A stretch of 8,080 bases of DNA from Candidatus Izemoplasma sp. (GCA_021736285.1 JAIPGE010000057.1:1-8080); one strand, 5' to 3'; shown: positions 1-7,582, numbered from the stretch's first letter. Numbers and translations are program-made. The notes: generated by a model from the letters alone, not told the origin.

Positions 1-1176
1 TTTGTTGTCTCCTCTTCTGATGCGTTCGCGTTTACCCCGTTCTTTGCGCTCCCGTCTTTCGATGAACTCACCATCACGAACTTCTTTATAGGTGATTTCA
101 ATACCTTTATCTTCCAAATAATCGATATAGGCATCGTCTTCTGTGCGGTAGAGACTAATCGCCAATCCTTCATAATTCGCGCGTCCGGTACGTCCGGTAC
201 GATGAATATAAAATTCCATATCATAAGGCAATTCATAATTAATCACATGACTCACGCCATCAATATCAATCCCGCGACTTGCAATATCTGAAGCAACGAT
301 ATACTGGAATTTAGCTTGATTTGCTTGTTGCATCACGCGTTTTCTTTGTCGTGACGGCATATCTCCATGGAGTTTAGCAACATTTTTGCCTTGACTGTAT
401 AAAAAGTTTGTGACTTCATCAACTGTCTCTTTGGTGTTACAAAATATCAATGCAATATACGGTTTCATTGTACTTAAGATTTGAAGCAGCACATCTTTTG
501 GATGTTTGCTTTTAATCGGCACAAAAACATGTTCTATATTTAAATTTGATAATTGTCTTGGTGTAATGAAAATTTCTTTTGGTGATGCCATCATTTTTCT
601 TAAAGATGGACGCATCTGTTCAGGGATAGTCGCGCTAAAAACACAAAACTGAGTGTCTTTTTTCAGTGTTTGTGTTAAATCAATAACCAAGTTAAAAAAT
701 CCTTGATCCATTGTCATATCTGCTTCATCAATAATAAATGTTTGCGCGGTATGAATATTAAGCACCCGTTCTTGTAACACGAGATCATGTAATTTACCTG
801 GTGTCCCAATTACAATCATTGGTTGCTTTTTCTCTAAGCGTTCCATTTCTTTGTTTTTATCTCGCCCTCCGACAAATCGTCTAATATCAATATAATCTCT
901 CGCAAAATCCCCCATTTGAGTAGCGGCTTTATAAATTTGATTTGCAAGTTCTCTAGTTGGTGTTGTAATAACAACTTGTACTTCTTGTTTACTTGGATCA
1001 ATCATCTCAAAAATAGGAATTAAAAATGCATGTGTCTTGCCAGTTCCTGTTTGACTACATCCAATCACATCATCTTTATTACGGATGATTGGAATAATTT
1101 TATTTTGGATTTCTGTGAATTCTTTAAACCCAAGATGCTCGATTGCGTTTTTAATAAATGGTTTTTCTACATTCAT
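1..1176 (-). CDS. cshB: DEAD-box ATP-dependent RNA helicase, CshB type (C-terminus cut by the window edge)
   Basis: This gene encodes a cytoplasmic ATP-dependent RNA helicase that unwinds short RNA duplexes. CshB relatives are linked to cold-shock RNA remodelling and ribosome assembly (family knowledge). The visible 392 residues hold the whole helicase core in order: Q motif near F20-Q24, Walker A SQTGTGKT (41-48), motif Ia PTRELA (73-78), Ib TPGK (125-128), DEAD box at 150-153, SAT (181-183), IFCNT in motif IV (244-248), motif V around S296-D304, and HRTGRTGR (325-332). The segment CSQTGTGKTHAFLIP and the spacing resemble Bacillus CshB more than CshA or DeaD. After residue 372 comes a very basic Arg/Lys/Glu tail that is still open at base 1. 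CshB proteins are about 440 residues, so roughly 50 are probably missing. The ATG at 1176 is supported by an AGGTGA ribosome site 7 nt upstream and by a good promoter. The reading frame is uninterrupted. Confidence 0.95.
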   Translation of the reverse strand, partial: MNVEKPFIKNAIEHLGFKEFTEIQNKIIPIIRNKDDVIGCSQTGTGKTHAFLIPIFEMIDPSKQEVQVVITTPTRELANQIYKAATQMGDFARDYIDIRRFVGGRDKNKEMERLEKKQPMIVIGTPGKLHDLVLQERVLNIHTAQTFIIDEADMTMDQGFFNLVIDLTQTLKKDTQFCVFSATIPEQMRPSLRKMMASPKEIFITPRQLSNLNIEHVFVPIKSKHPKDVLLQILSTMKPYIALIFCNTKETVDEVTNFLYSQGKNVAKLHGDMPSRQRKRVMQQANQAKFQYIVASDIASRGIDIDGVSHVINYELPYDMEFYIHRTGRTGRANYEGLAISLYRTEDDAYIDYLEDKGIEITYKEVRDGEFIERRERKERGKRERIRRGDNK

Positions 1177-1183
1177 GTGTGTT

Positions 1184-1192
1184 TCACCTCTC
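1184..1192 (-). promoter_or_regulatory. Ribosome binding site of the cshB-type gene
   Basis: The minus strand reads GAGAGGTGA here, with AGGTGA ending 7 nt before the ATG at 1176. This fixes the helicase start. Confidence 0.75.
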
Positions 1193-1198
1193 ACAAAA

Positions 1199-1227
1199 AT
1201 TATACTATAAAGCAAGATGTTTTCCAA
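1199..1227 (-). promoter_or_regulatory. SigA-type promoter for the cshB-type helicase
   Basis: On the minus strand a -35 box TTGGAA (1222-1227) is followed by a 17-nt spacer and a perfect -10 box TATAAT (1199-1204). Transcription would start near 1192, giving a leader of only about 16 nt that is mostly ribosome binding site. The -35 box overlaps that of the divergent ispH promoter. Confidence 0.7.
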
Positions 1228-1250
1228 ATTAAACGAGTATAAGTTATAAT
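1221..1250 (+). promoter_or_regulatory. SigA-type promoter for ispH
   Basis: On the plus strand there is a perfect -10 box TATAAT at 1245-1250. The best -35 candidate is TTTCCA (1221-1226, 18-nt spacer, 4 of 6 consensus bases); TTCCAA (1222-1227) gives a 17-nt spacer but a weaker match. The start point would fall near 1256-1258, so the leader is about 15 nt and begins at the ribosome binding site. There is no room for a riboswitch or attenuator. Confidence 0.65.
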
Positions 1251-1256
1251 AGAATT

Positions 1257-1264
1257 AAAGGAGG
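1257..1264 (+). promoter_or_regulatory. Ribosome binding site of ispH
   Basis: AAAGGAGG lies 7 nt upstream of the ATG at 1272. It is close to the ideal anti-16S complement and confirms the start. Confidence 0.85.
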
Positions 1265-1271
1265 CAAAAAG

Positions 1272-2192
1272 ATGGAAATACAAAAACTCATTCCCCGTGG
1301 ATATTGTCATGGTGTTGTGAATGCGATTAAAATGATAAAACAACTTGATTTGTCCCAACAAACACAGCCTATCTATCTACTTGGAATGCTTATTCATAAT
1401 AAAAAAGTTAATGATTTTTTTGCTGAGAAAGGCATTAGAATCTTGCATAACCCTTTTCGAACACGATTAGAATTACTTGATCATATTGAAGAAGGGACCG
1501 TTATCTTTACCGCACATGGTGTCAGTGATGATGTTATTCAAAAAGCCAAGGCGAAACACCTTGACATTGTTGATACCACTTGTTCTGATGTTAGAAAGTC
1601 ATTTGATGTCATTGAAGAATATTTATCTGATGGATATACCATTATCTATATCGGCAAAAAGGGGCACCCTGAAAGTGAAGCTGCCCGAAGTATTAGTGAT
1701 GATGTGTATTTAATTGAAGATGAGGCAGAGTTAGATGCATTACCCGCTTTTGAAAAAGTTGCGCTTACCAATCAAACCACAATGAGTTTTTATGATGTCT
1801 ACCGGATTCATCAATCAGCCTTAGACAAATATCCTAATATTCAGTTGATTGATGAGATATGTGACGCAACAAGATCACGTCAAGAAGCCGTTATAAATCA
1901 AGATAAAGATGTGGATTTGTGTATTGTTGTGGGGGATCATCTTTCAAACAATACAAAGAAACTCGCTGAGGTTTCAGAAAAAGAAGCAAACATCCCAGCC
2001 ATTGTGATTGAAACACTCGCTGATTTAGACATCAATCGCTTAACCAATGTTAAAAAAGTTAGTGTGACAAGTGGTGCTTCAACTCCAACTAAAATCACCA
2101 ACGAAGTTGTTAAATTCTTAGAATTATTTGATCAAAACAACCCCGTAACATTCCATACCACATCACACATTACGAAAAAAAATGTTTTATAA
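1272..2192 (+). CDS. ispH: 4-hydroxy-3-methylbut-2-enyl diphosphate reductase (IspH/LytB)
   Basis: IspH catalyses the last step of the MEP isoprenoid pathway. It reduces HMBPP to a mixture of isopentenyl and dimethylallyl diphosphate on an oxygen-sensitive iron-sulfur cluster in the cytoplasm. The three cluster cysteines are present: C12 in PRGYCHGV, C104 in DTTCSD and C197 in EICDATRSRQ. Substrate-pocket residues also match the family: H42 (IHN), H82 (AHG), H132 and E134 (GHPE), the NQTT at 167-170, S225 and N227 in GDHLSNN, and the SGASTP at 267-272. The form of these motifs (PRGYC, GKKxHPE, GDxxSNN) is that of Bacillus IspH. At 306 residues the protein is complete and close to family length. 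One small oddity is Ser after C104, where Pro (TCP) is usual. The gene has its own promoter and appears monocistronic, ending in a hairpin terminator. An active MEP pathway in the host is inferred. Confidence 0.97.
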   Translation: MEIQKLIPRGYCHGVVNAIKMIKQLDLSQQTQPIYLLGMLIHNKKVNDFFAEKGIRILHNPFRTRLELLDHIEEGTVIFTAHGVSDDVIQKAKAKHLDIVDTTCSDVRKSFDVIEEYLSDGYTIIYIGKKGHPESEAARSISDDVYLIEDEAELDALPAFEKVALTNQTTMSFYDVYRIHQSALDKYPNIQLIDEICDATRSRQEAVINQDKDVDLCIVVGDHLSNNTKKLAEVSEKEANIPAIVIETLADLDINRLTNVKKVSVTSGASTPTKITNEVVKFLELFDQNNPVTFHTTSHITKKNVL

Positions 2193-2196
2193 CAAA

Positions 2197-2228
2197 AAAA
2201 GAACTCCCGATAGAAGGGGAGTTCTTTT
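2197..2228. terminator. Bidirectional rho-independent terminator between the convergent ispH and lipoprotein genes
   Basis: A perfect 12-bp stem (AAAAGAACTCCC at 2197-2208 with GGGAGTTCTTTT at 2217-2228) encloses an 8-nt loop. Read on the plus strand it follows the ispH stop by 4 nt and ends in a short T run. Read on the minus strand it lies 9 nt beyond the lipoprotein stop and ends in seven Ts, which is the stronger terminator. Both genes lack any other candidate. Confidence 0.9.
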
Positions 2229-2237
2229 AATTTAGGT

Positions 2238-5200
2238 TTAGTTTCCTGCGTCAATAAATGTTCGAGAACCAAAGTCAGTAATGACTTCACCTTGATTAGC
2301 CACATCATTTAGATCAGCAAGTGCTTGAACAACAACTGTGTACGAACTACCATCTGTGTGGTCATATCCTGTGAATGTAATCGTTGTGGTTAATCCTTCA
2401 GGATTTACACCCGCAGCAGCATCTATATCAACTGTGCTTACGAGTACACCGTCTTGATACAATAACGCATTCCATTCCGTGTCATTCGCAACATTATCAT
2501 CATCTGTTCCAATGGTAACGTCAAGGGTCAAATCAGGTGTTGAAGTCCAAGTCGTTGGACTTTCAATAGTGACAGTTGGTATCAACATTTCAAGTGTTGT
2601 AAACTCGTGAGTATAGATAACACTGGTCACTGAACCTGCCCCAGTCATATAATCTCCTGAAATTTCTAAGCGGTAGTCAAATCCACTTAGTAAGTTTAAC
2701 ATGTCAACGGTTGTTGGCGTTGTTTTACTAATAATATATGTATCAACGGTTGTGGTTCCTTGATATAAGGTTGCCGTTAATTTATCACCTGTAATCATCT
2801 CGTTAGGATCATCGACCACGACATCGAGTGTATTAGAGACTTTATCAATTGTTTCATTTTCGATTGTAATAATATCTAAACTTGGTGTCGTTTGGCTTGT
2901 TGTCGTAATGACTTCACCTGCTTGAAGGCCCGTGTTATCACTGAGATTATAATCAACACTTACTTCAATATCATAGGTTGTTTCAGCATAAAGTCCTGTG
3001 AATGATACGGTGTTTGTTCCAGTAACAAGTACACTTGAATCAACCAATGTACCATCATAATATATTTCTACAATTCTATTACCGGTAATGACACCGTCTA
3101 AATCAGTCAATTCAATTGTCATATCAATTTGATTAACTAATAATTCATCAACTGTAATAGCCGCTGTTGGGATATCATAGGTCAATGTGGTTGAAGTCGT
3201 TTCTACAAGGTCATTTGTTTCAACACCAACACCTTCATTGAGATCATATGTTGCTTCAACAACAATGCGATATTCGGTGTTCGTATAAGGCGGTGAAAAC
3301 GTGACACTATTCGTTCCAACACTTAATAATTGTGTATCAATGAGTGTCACCCCATCATAAATTTTTGCATTCAGTGCTGTTGTAATACCATCTACATCAG
3401 TGACCACAATTGTGGTGCTAATTGTTGTTTCTGTTGCCCCATCAACCGTAACTGTTGCACTTGGGACAGTATAGGTATCTGTGGTATATGTTTCAGTTGC
3501 CATTGCATAATCAGTGTATGTTCCATTACCATCACCATTATCATAATCTGTTTCAATGATAACTGTGTAATTTACACCAGACAACAATCCAGTAAATGAT
3601 ACCGTTTCACTCAATGTTGCGATGGTGAAAGTACTATCTACAACACCATTTTTATAAAGAATTGCTTCTGTTGTGCCATTGATGACCAAGTCATCATCAA
3701 AGATGGTGACATCAAACGTAATACTATCGTGAGTCACGACTTCGTTTTCAACCAAAACTTCTGGTTTTAATTTATTTTGTACGGTGAATAGTCCTTCAGC
3801 TAATGTAACAGCGGCATGTGCTCCTTCACCATCTAGTAAGTTATAATCTGCTAAAACAACAACAGAGTACGCTTCACCGTAATTGGCGACAGTAGCAAAG
3901 GTAACCGTATTGGTATCACTTGTTAATACTTCACTTCCAATTTCAGTTTCTGTGTTATCGTATAGTTTAATCAGTAAATTATTCGTAATCACATTGTCTG
4001 AATCATTTATAGTGACATCAACAACAATACCTTGTTGGGTGACGTCAATAGCTGTAATATCTGCTGTAGGGATGGTATAAGCCAGTGTGCTTAGTGTTTC
4101 TTCATGTAAAGTTCCTGCAGTAACAATGCCTGCACCATCATCTAAGTTATAATCTCCTGTAATTTGAATCACAAATTCATAATCAGCAAGCATACCTGAA
4201 ATGTCAAAGTAAATGTGATCTGTTGTAATATTTTTTTGTGCTTGAACAGTACCGTCCACAACCAACGCTGCTTTTAATGTTGTATTGGTTAATACACTAT
4301 CAATATCGTCATAGGCAAAGTCAAAGGTAACACTATTTTCTGTGATGACAGTGTTTGTAATTGTGATTGATGGTGTTTGTTTTGCTAATGTTATGCCAGT
4401 ATCAGTTGCGAGTGATGCATTTGTTTCAACGGTGACACCATCATCTAAATCGTAGTCTCCTGTTACTTTTATCGTGTAGGTATGATCACTCAATAGTGAT
4501 GTATATGATAGTGTGTTGGTTCCCACAGTTAACGATTGTAATGACCCTACTAATGTATCACTTTCATCATAAATACCTACTTGTAAATTGCTGCTGACAC
4601 TATCATCATCAGTGATTAATACTTCAAAGTCGAGTGTCTCTTGTGATGGTGTAATATTTGTAATAGAAGCTGTTGGAATTGCATTCGTTTCAGTATCGAC
4701 GTCTTCTGCATCAAGCATAATATCAAAACGTTCAGCTTCATCATCATTTAAGTTATAGTCGGTTTCAATAATAAGTTCATACGTAGATGATGAGTCTAAA
4801 TTTGTAAATTGCTTATTTGTATTGCTGCCAACAACAAGTGGTAATGAATCAATTAACGTATCGTCTTGATAAAGGACTGCTTCTAAGTTATTTGTAATAA
4901 CATCTTCATCATCATAGACTGTCACATCAAAGGTGATGCTACTGTTGGTTGCAATTACATTTTCAATAAAGGCTTCTGGTGCATCAAGTTCAGATGTGAT
5001 GAAAGACTGATATAGAATTTCTTGTTCGCTAACTATTGTTAATGTGTCATTTAAATCATAATCCGCTACAATTTGAATGAAATACCGTTGATTTGTTAAT
5101 AAATCAATATCTCCAAATGTTAATCCTGAATTATTTCCAACGCTTAATGGTTGAGTTGCTACAACGTTTGCTACAACGTCATCATACAATAACAAGCGTG

Positions 5201-7577
5201 CTTCTAAGCCACCTGTACTCACACTATCTAGATCTGTTACTTTTGTACCAAATTCAATATTAAAGACATTGTTTGGATCATCAAAGTTGATATCTAGATA
5301 TTCTATTGTGGCACTTGGTGGTTGTTTGGCAACGGTTGTTGGACTAATTTCTGCGAGTAAGACATTCGCTATAACACCGTTTCCATCATTGAGATCATAA
5401 TCGGCATATAACTTCAGTCCATATTTAATATTTGATAAAAGTGTGGCAAATGTTTCATCATAGGTATCAAGTGTTGTGAGTGTTACTGTATCAACAACCA
5501 CACCATCTAACAGTAATTCCACCATGATACTATTATCAATGATAACAGCATCGGGATCACTTACAAACGCATCAAAGGTTATTGCGGTGGTGGTTCGATC
5601 AACTGTTTCTCCAAATTGTCCTGAAGGTTTTGTTTTAGCGAGTGTGTTATATAAGGTGGTACTTAAAATTTGATCAGTTAAGACACCACTTGAATCATTT
5701 AAATCATAGTTCACACGAACTTCAAATTCATAGGCATTGTTCGAAAGCAAGGTATCGATTGTGAGTGTGTTACCCCCATTAATCAATGTGATACTTTCTA
5801 ATAATGTCCCTTCTAAATACACATCTAAAAATAGTGTGTTATCAACAATGGTATTGTCGGCATCAATAATTGTGACCGTCATATCAATCGATGATGTGTC
5901 ACTAGATGCATCACTAAATTCAGCAATTGGTGCTTTTTTCTCACCAGTCACAATAACCCCACGATAAAGCAACTGATCTGTTTTACGACCACTGCCATCG
6001 CTTAAGTTATAATCAGCTTCAATTTCAATATAATATTCTTCTGTAAAGACTGTTGGATAATCAAAAATGATGCTGGTTTCTGTGGCATTGAATTGAATTG
6101 TTTTTACCAATGTATTACCTTGATATAAATAAGCTTTCATCGCACTGGTTAACGTTTCATTTGGATCGTCTACTTCAAAGTTTAACGTCACATAACCTTG
6201 TGTAACCTCTGTATCAAGAACACTAATCGATGGCGCAGCTTTCTCAAGTGTTGAGAACGTTTCTGTGTAAATAATTTGATCTGCGATAACACCTTTGCCA
6301 TCATTCAAATCATAATCTCCAATTATTTCAATTGTAAATTCTGTATTGGCAAAAACATTGACAACATCAAACCCAACACTGTATTGTTCTAAATCAACTG
6401 TGTCGACATAAACGCCTTCAAAGTAAAGATTCGCTTCAAGCGTATTTTCAAAAATTAAGTCATTGGGATCATCTAGTGCAACATTAAAACTAATGGTATT
6501 CTCAGCAACAAGCATATTGGTTAACGATGGTTGTGGTACTGCCTGAGGAAGTGTCACAAACGCTGTTGTTGCGAGGACTTTATCGGTTAATACACCAGAC
6601 CCATCTTTTAAGTCATAATCGGCTAGTACTTTAATTGAATAGGATGTATCATTCAGTAGTTCATCAATCGTAATGCCTTCTGTAGAGCCACTTAATCCGA
6701 CATCTTTAAAGAGTGTCCCGTCTTCGTTAAAGACACCAACACGTAATCCGCTATCAATTAAAACTTCATCTTCATCAACAAAATTCACATCAAATATAAC
6801 CGATGTGTCATTGACATTGACATTGGCAATCGTTGCACTTGGCAATCCTTTACCAACGGTTTCAAAGGTTCCGGTAAACATAACGATATTCGATTGTGTT
6901 CCTTGGTTATTATCTAAATTATAAGATGATTGCACTTTTAATTCGTATTGTTTGTTTGATAAAAGTTCATCAAACGTCACAGTCACAAGTCCTGTACTTA
7001 AGTCTTGTTCTTCGATTAAGGTATCACCAGAAAAGAGTTTCGCTTTCAGGGTGTTGTCAATAATAACTTGATCAGTATCCTGAATATTAAAATCAACGCT
7101 AATCATATTTTGACTAACGGTATAATTTTCACGAACGATTGAAGGTTCCCCTTTATACACATATATTATAAACGCATTGTCATCAAAGTTACGTACTGCT
7201 TTTTCAGTATCGCCATCCATATAAGTAATCTCATCAATCGTGTACTCTGTTTCACCTAATGTTGATCCTGCGTTCATCGGAAAAACCTTCAACGTTGCCG
7301 TTGAAGCATCTGTAAAACGGGTTGAATGATACTTATACCCATTCACAACAATTGACTTAATTAAGACATTATCTGGATTGGTCATTTCAACTTTAATCAA
7401 CGTTTGTTCCTGTTTTTCTTTATAGAACGTTTTTAACGTCCCATCTTCAACAGGTGGTTGATTGTCTACCGTAAACCCAACAAATGTTGGTGCGGTGAGT
7501 GTTGAACCTTCCTCCTGACAGCCATATAGGCCAAGTGATAATACAAATACCCCTATTATAATTAGTACTTTACGCAT
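2238..7577 (-). CDS. Giant cell-surface lipoprotein with 16 tandem ~101-residue beta-sandwich (FN3-like) repeats
   Basis: I cannot name this gene; it encodes a 1779-residue predicted lipoprotein. Residues 1-20 form a lipoprotein signal: MRK, a hydrophobic run, then lipobox LYGC with C20 as the lipidated residue, and I see no other cysteine in the protein. Residues 28-142 are a separate beta-rich domain. From P145 to the end run 16 repeats, each starting with a Pro-containing linker (PSA, PTA, APS), then alternating beta strands, a D-x-[D/N] motif, a strand ending in LY or similar, a conserved L-L-S-N-x-x-Y, and a D-Y-[D/N]-L-x-D-G loop. The L-x5-Y followed by a V/I-rich strand recalls the tyrosine corner of fibronectin III, so FN3-like is my best fold guess. 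The protein is rich in Asp, Thr and Val and has only two Trp. There is no LPXTG, catalytic motif or C-terminal membrane segment. The role is probably adhesion, spacing or a surface layer, which is inference. The ATG at 7577 is chosen over one at 7601 because the ribosome site lies between them. Confidence 0.88.
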   Translation of the reverse strand: MRKVLIIIGVFVLSLGLYGCQEEGSTLTAPTFVGFTVDNQPPVEDGTLKTFYKEKQEQTLIKVEMTNPDNVLIKSIVVNGYKYHSTRFTDASTATLKVFPMNAGSTLGETEYTIDEITYMDGDTEKAVRNFDDNAFIIYVYKGEPSIVRENYTVSQNMISVDFNIQDTDQVIIDNTLKAKLFSGDTLIEEQDLSTGLVTVTFDELLSNKQYELKVQSSYNLDNNQGTQSNIVMFTGTFETVGKGLPSATIANVNVNDTSVIFDVNFVDEDEVLIDSGLRVGVFNEDGTLFKDVGLSGSTEGITIDELLNDTSYSIKVLADYDLKDGSGVLTDKVLATTAFVTLPQAVPQPSLTNMLVAENTISFNVALDDPNDLIFENTLEANLYFEGVYVDTVDLEQYSVGFDVVNVFANTEFTIEIIGDYDLNDGKGVIADQIIYTETFSTLEKAAPSISVLDTEVTQGYVTLNFEVDDPNETLTSAMKAYLYQGNTLVKTIQFNATETSIIFDYPTVFTEEYYIEIEADYNLSDGSGRKTDQLLYRGVIVTGEKKAPIAEFSDASSDTSSIDMTVTIIDADNTIVDNTLFLDVYLEGTLLESITLINGGNTLTIDTLLSNNAYEFEVRVNYDLNDSSGVLTDQILSTTLYNTLAKTKPSGQFGETVDRTTTAITFDAFVSDPDAVIIDNSIMVELLLDGVVVDTVTLTTLDTYDETFATLLSNIKYGLKLYADYDLNDGNGVIANVLLAEISPTTVAKQPPSATIEYLDINFDDPNNVFNIEFGTKVTDLDSVSTGGLEARLLLYDDVVANVVATQPLSVGNNSGLTFGDIDLLTNQRYFIQIVADYDLNDTLTIVSEQEILYQSFITSELDAPEAFIENVIATNSSITFDVTVYDDEDVITNNLEAVLYQDDTLIDSLPLVVGSNTNKQFTNLDSSSTYELIIETDYNLNDDEAERFDIMLDAEDVDTETNAIPTASITNITPSQETLDFEVLITDDDSVSSNLQVGIYDESDTLVGSLQSLTVGTNTLSYTSLLSDHTYTIKVTGDYDLDDGVTVETNASLATDTGITLAKQTPSITITNTVITENSVTFDFAYDDIDSVLTNTTLKAALVVDGTVQAQKNITTDHIYFDISGMLADYEFVIQITGDYNLDDGAGIVTAGTLHEETLSTLAYTIPTADITAIDVTQQGIVVDVTINDSDNVITNNLLIKLYDNTETEIGSEVLTSDTNTVTFATVANYGEAYSVVVLADYNLLDGEGAHAAVTLAEGLFTVQNKLKPEVLVENEVVTHDSITFDVTIFDDDLVINGTTEAILYKNGVVDSTFTIATLSETVSFTGLLSGVNYTVIIETDYDNGDGNGTYTDYAMATETYTTDTYTVPSATVTVDGATETTISTTIVVTDVDGITTALNAKIYDGVTLIDTQLLSVGTNSVTFSPPYTNTEYRIVVEATYDLNEGVGVETNDLVETTSTTLTYDIPTAAITVDELLVNQIDMTIELTDLDGVITGNRIVEIYYDGTLVDSSVLVTGTNTVSFTGLYAETTYDIEVSVDYNLSDNTGLQAGEVITTTSQTTPSLDIITIENETIDKVSNTLDVVVDDPNEMITGDKLTATLYQGTTTVDTYIISKTTPTTVDMLNLLSGFDYRLEISGDYMTGAGSVTSVIYTHEFTTLEMLIPTVTIESPTTWTSTPDLTLDVTIGTDDDNVANDTEWNALLYQDGVLVSTVDIDAAAGVNPEGLTTTITFTGYDHTDGSSYTVVVQALADLNDVANQGEVITDFGSRTFIDAGN
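2241..7145 (-). repeat. Array of 16 diverged protein-coding tandem repeats, about 303 bp each
   Basis: Repeat units begin, in the direction of translation, at about 7145, 6842, 6536, 6233, 5930, 5627, 5318, 4979, 4676, 4373, 4070, 3764, 3464, 3170, 2885 and 2579 (residues 145, 246, 348, 449, 550, 651, 754, 867, 968, 1069, 1170, 1272, 1372, 1470, 1565, 1667). Most units are 100-103 residues. Unit 7 and the last are 113, and units 13 and 14 are 98 and 95. The period is strict in protein, but I noticed no long identical DNA stretches, so the copies are old or under diversifying drift. Units 1, 15 and 16 have the most degraded D-Y-[D/N]-L-x-D-G motif, as expected if the array grew internally. Confidence 0.9.
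7152..7496 (-). other. Unique N-terminal beta-rich domain of the lipoprotein
   Basis: Residues 28-142 do not match the downstream repeat pattern. They contain a strand-turn series with TNPDN (66-70), VVNGYKY (77-83), TLKVFP (95-100), EYTIDEITYMDG (111-122) and a final strand FIIYVY (136-141). A pattern of the form N-P-D, then NG-x-x-Y, then EYTI-x-x-I-x-Y-x-DG resembles N-terminal or linker beta domains I recall from other Firmicutes and Mollicutes surface lipoproteins. No catalytic residues stand out. It places the rod of repeats away from the lipid anchor. The boundaries are approximate. Confidence 0.55.
7518..7577 (-). other. Lipoprotein signal peptide and lipobox
   Basis: Residues 1-20 comprise the basic start MRK, a hydrophobic core (residues 4-18) and the lipobox L-Y-G-C. 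Signal peptidase II would cut before C20 and leave a diacylglyceryl-cysteine anchor. Tyr at -2 is less common than Ala or Ser, but Leu at -3 and Gly at -1 are typical. The acidic QEEG after the Cys suits retention at the outer face of the membrane. Confidence 0.85.
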
Positions 7578-7582
7578 TATAA

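Noticed and set aside
1030..1242. Plus-strand open frame opposite the start of the helicase gene, and another inside ispH at 1477-1713
   Set aside because: Both overlap strongly supported genes, have low-complexity or implausible products, and lack start signals.
1177..1271. Riboswitch or attenuator upstream of ispH
   Set aside because: The -10 box ends only 21 nt before the start codon, leaving no room for a structured leader.
3330..3599. Plus-strand open frame rich in Cys and Ile, opposite repeats 12-13 of the lipoprotein
   Set aside because: It is an antisense shadow of the repetitive coding sequence, with no ribosome site, promoter or recognisable protein pattern. The same holds for open stretches at 3883-4080, 5476-5673, 5737-5967 and 6673-6924.
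2241..7145. CRISPR-like or DNA-level satellite array suggested by the ~300-bp periodicity
   Set aside because: The period is that of protein domains in one continuous frame. Units are diverged in DNA, with no short identical repeats or unique spacers.
2241..7145. Many TATAAT-like words on the minus strand inside the array
   Set aside because: They come from the conserved codons GAT TAT AAT or GAT TAT GAT for D-Y-N/D, so they are coding and not promoters.
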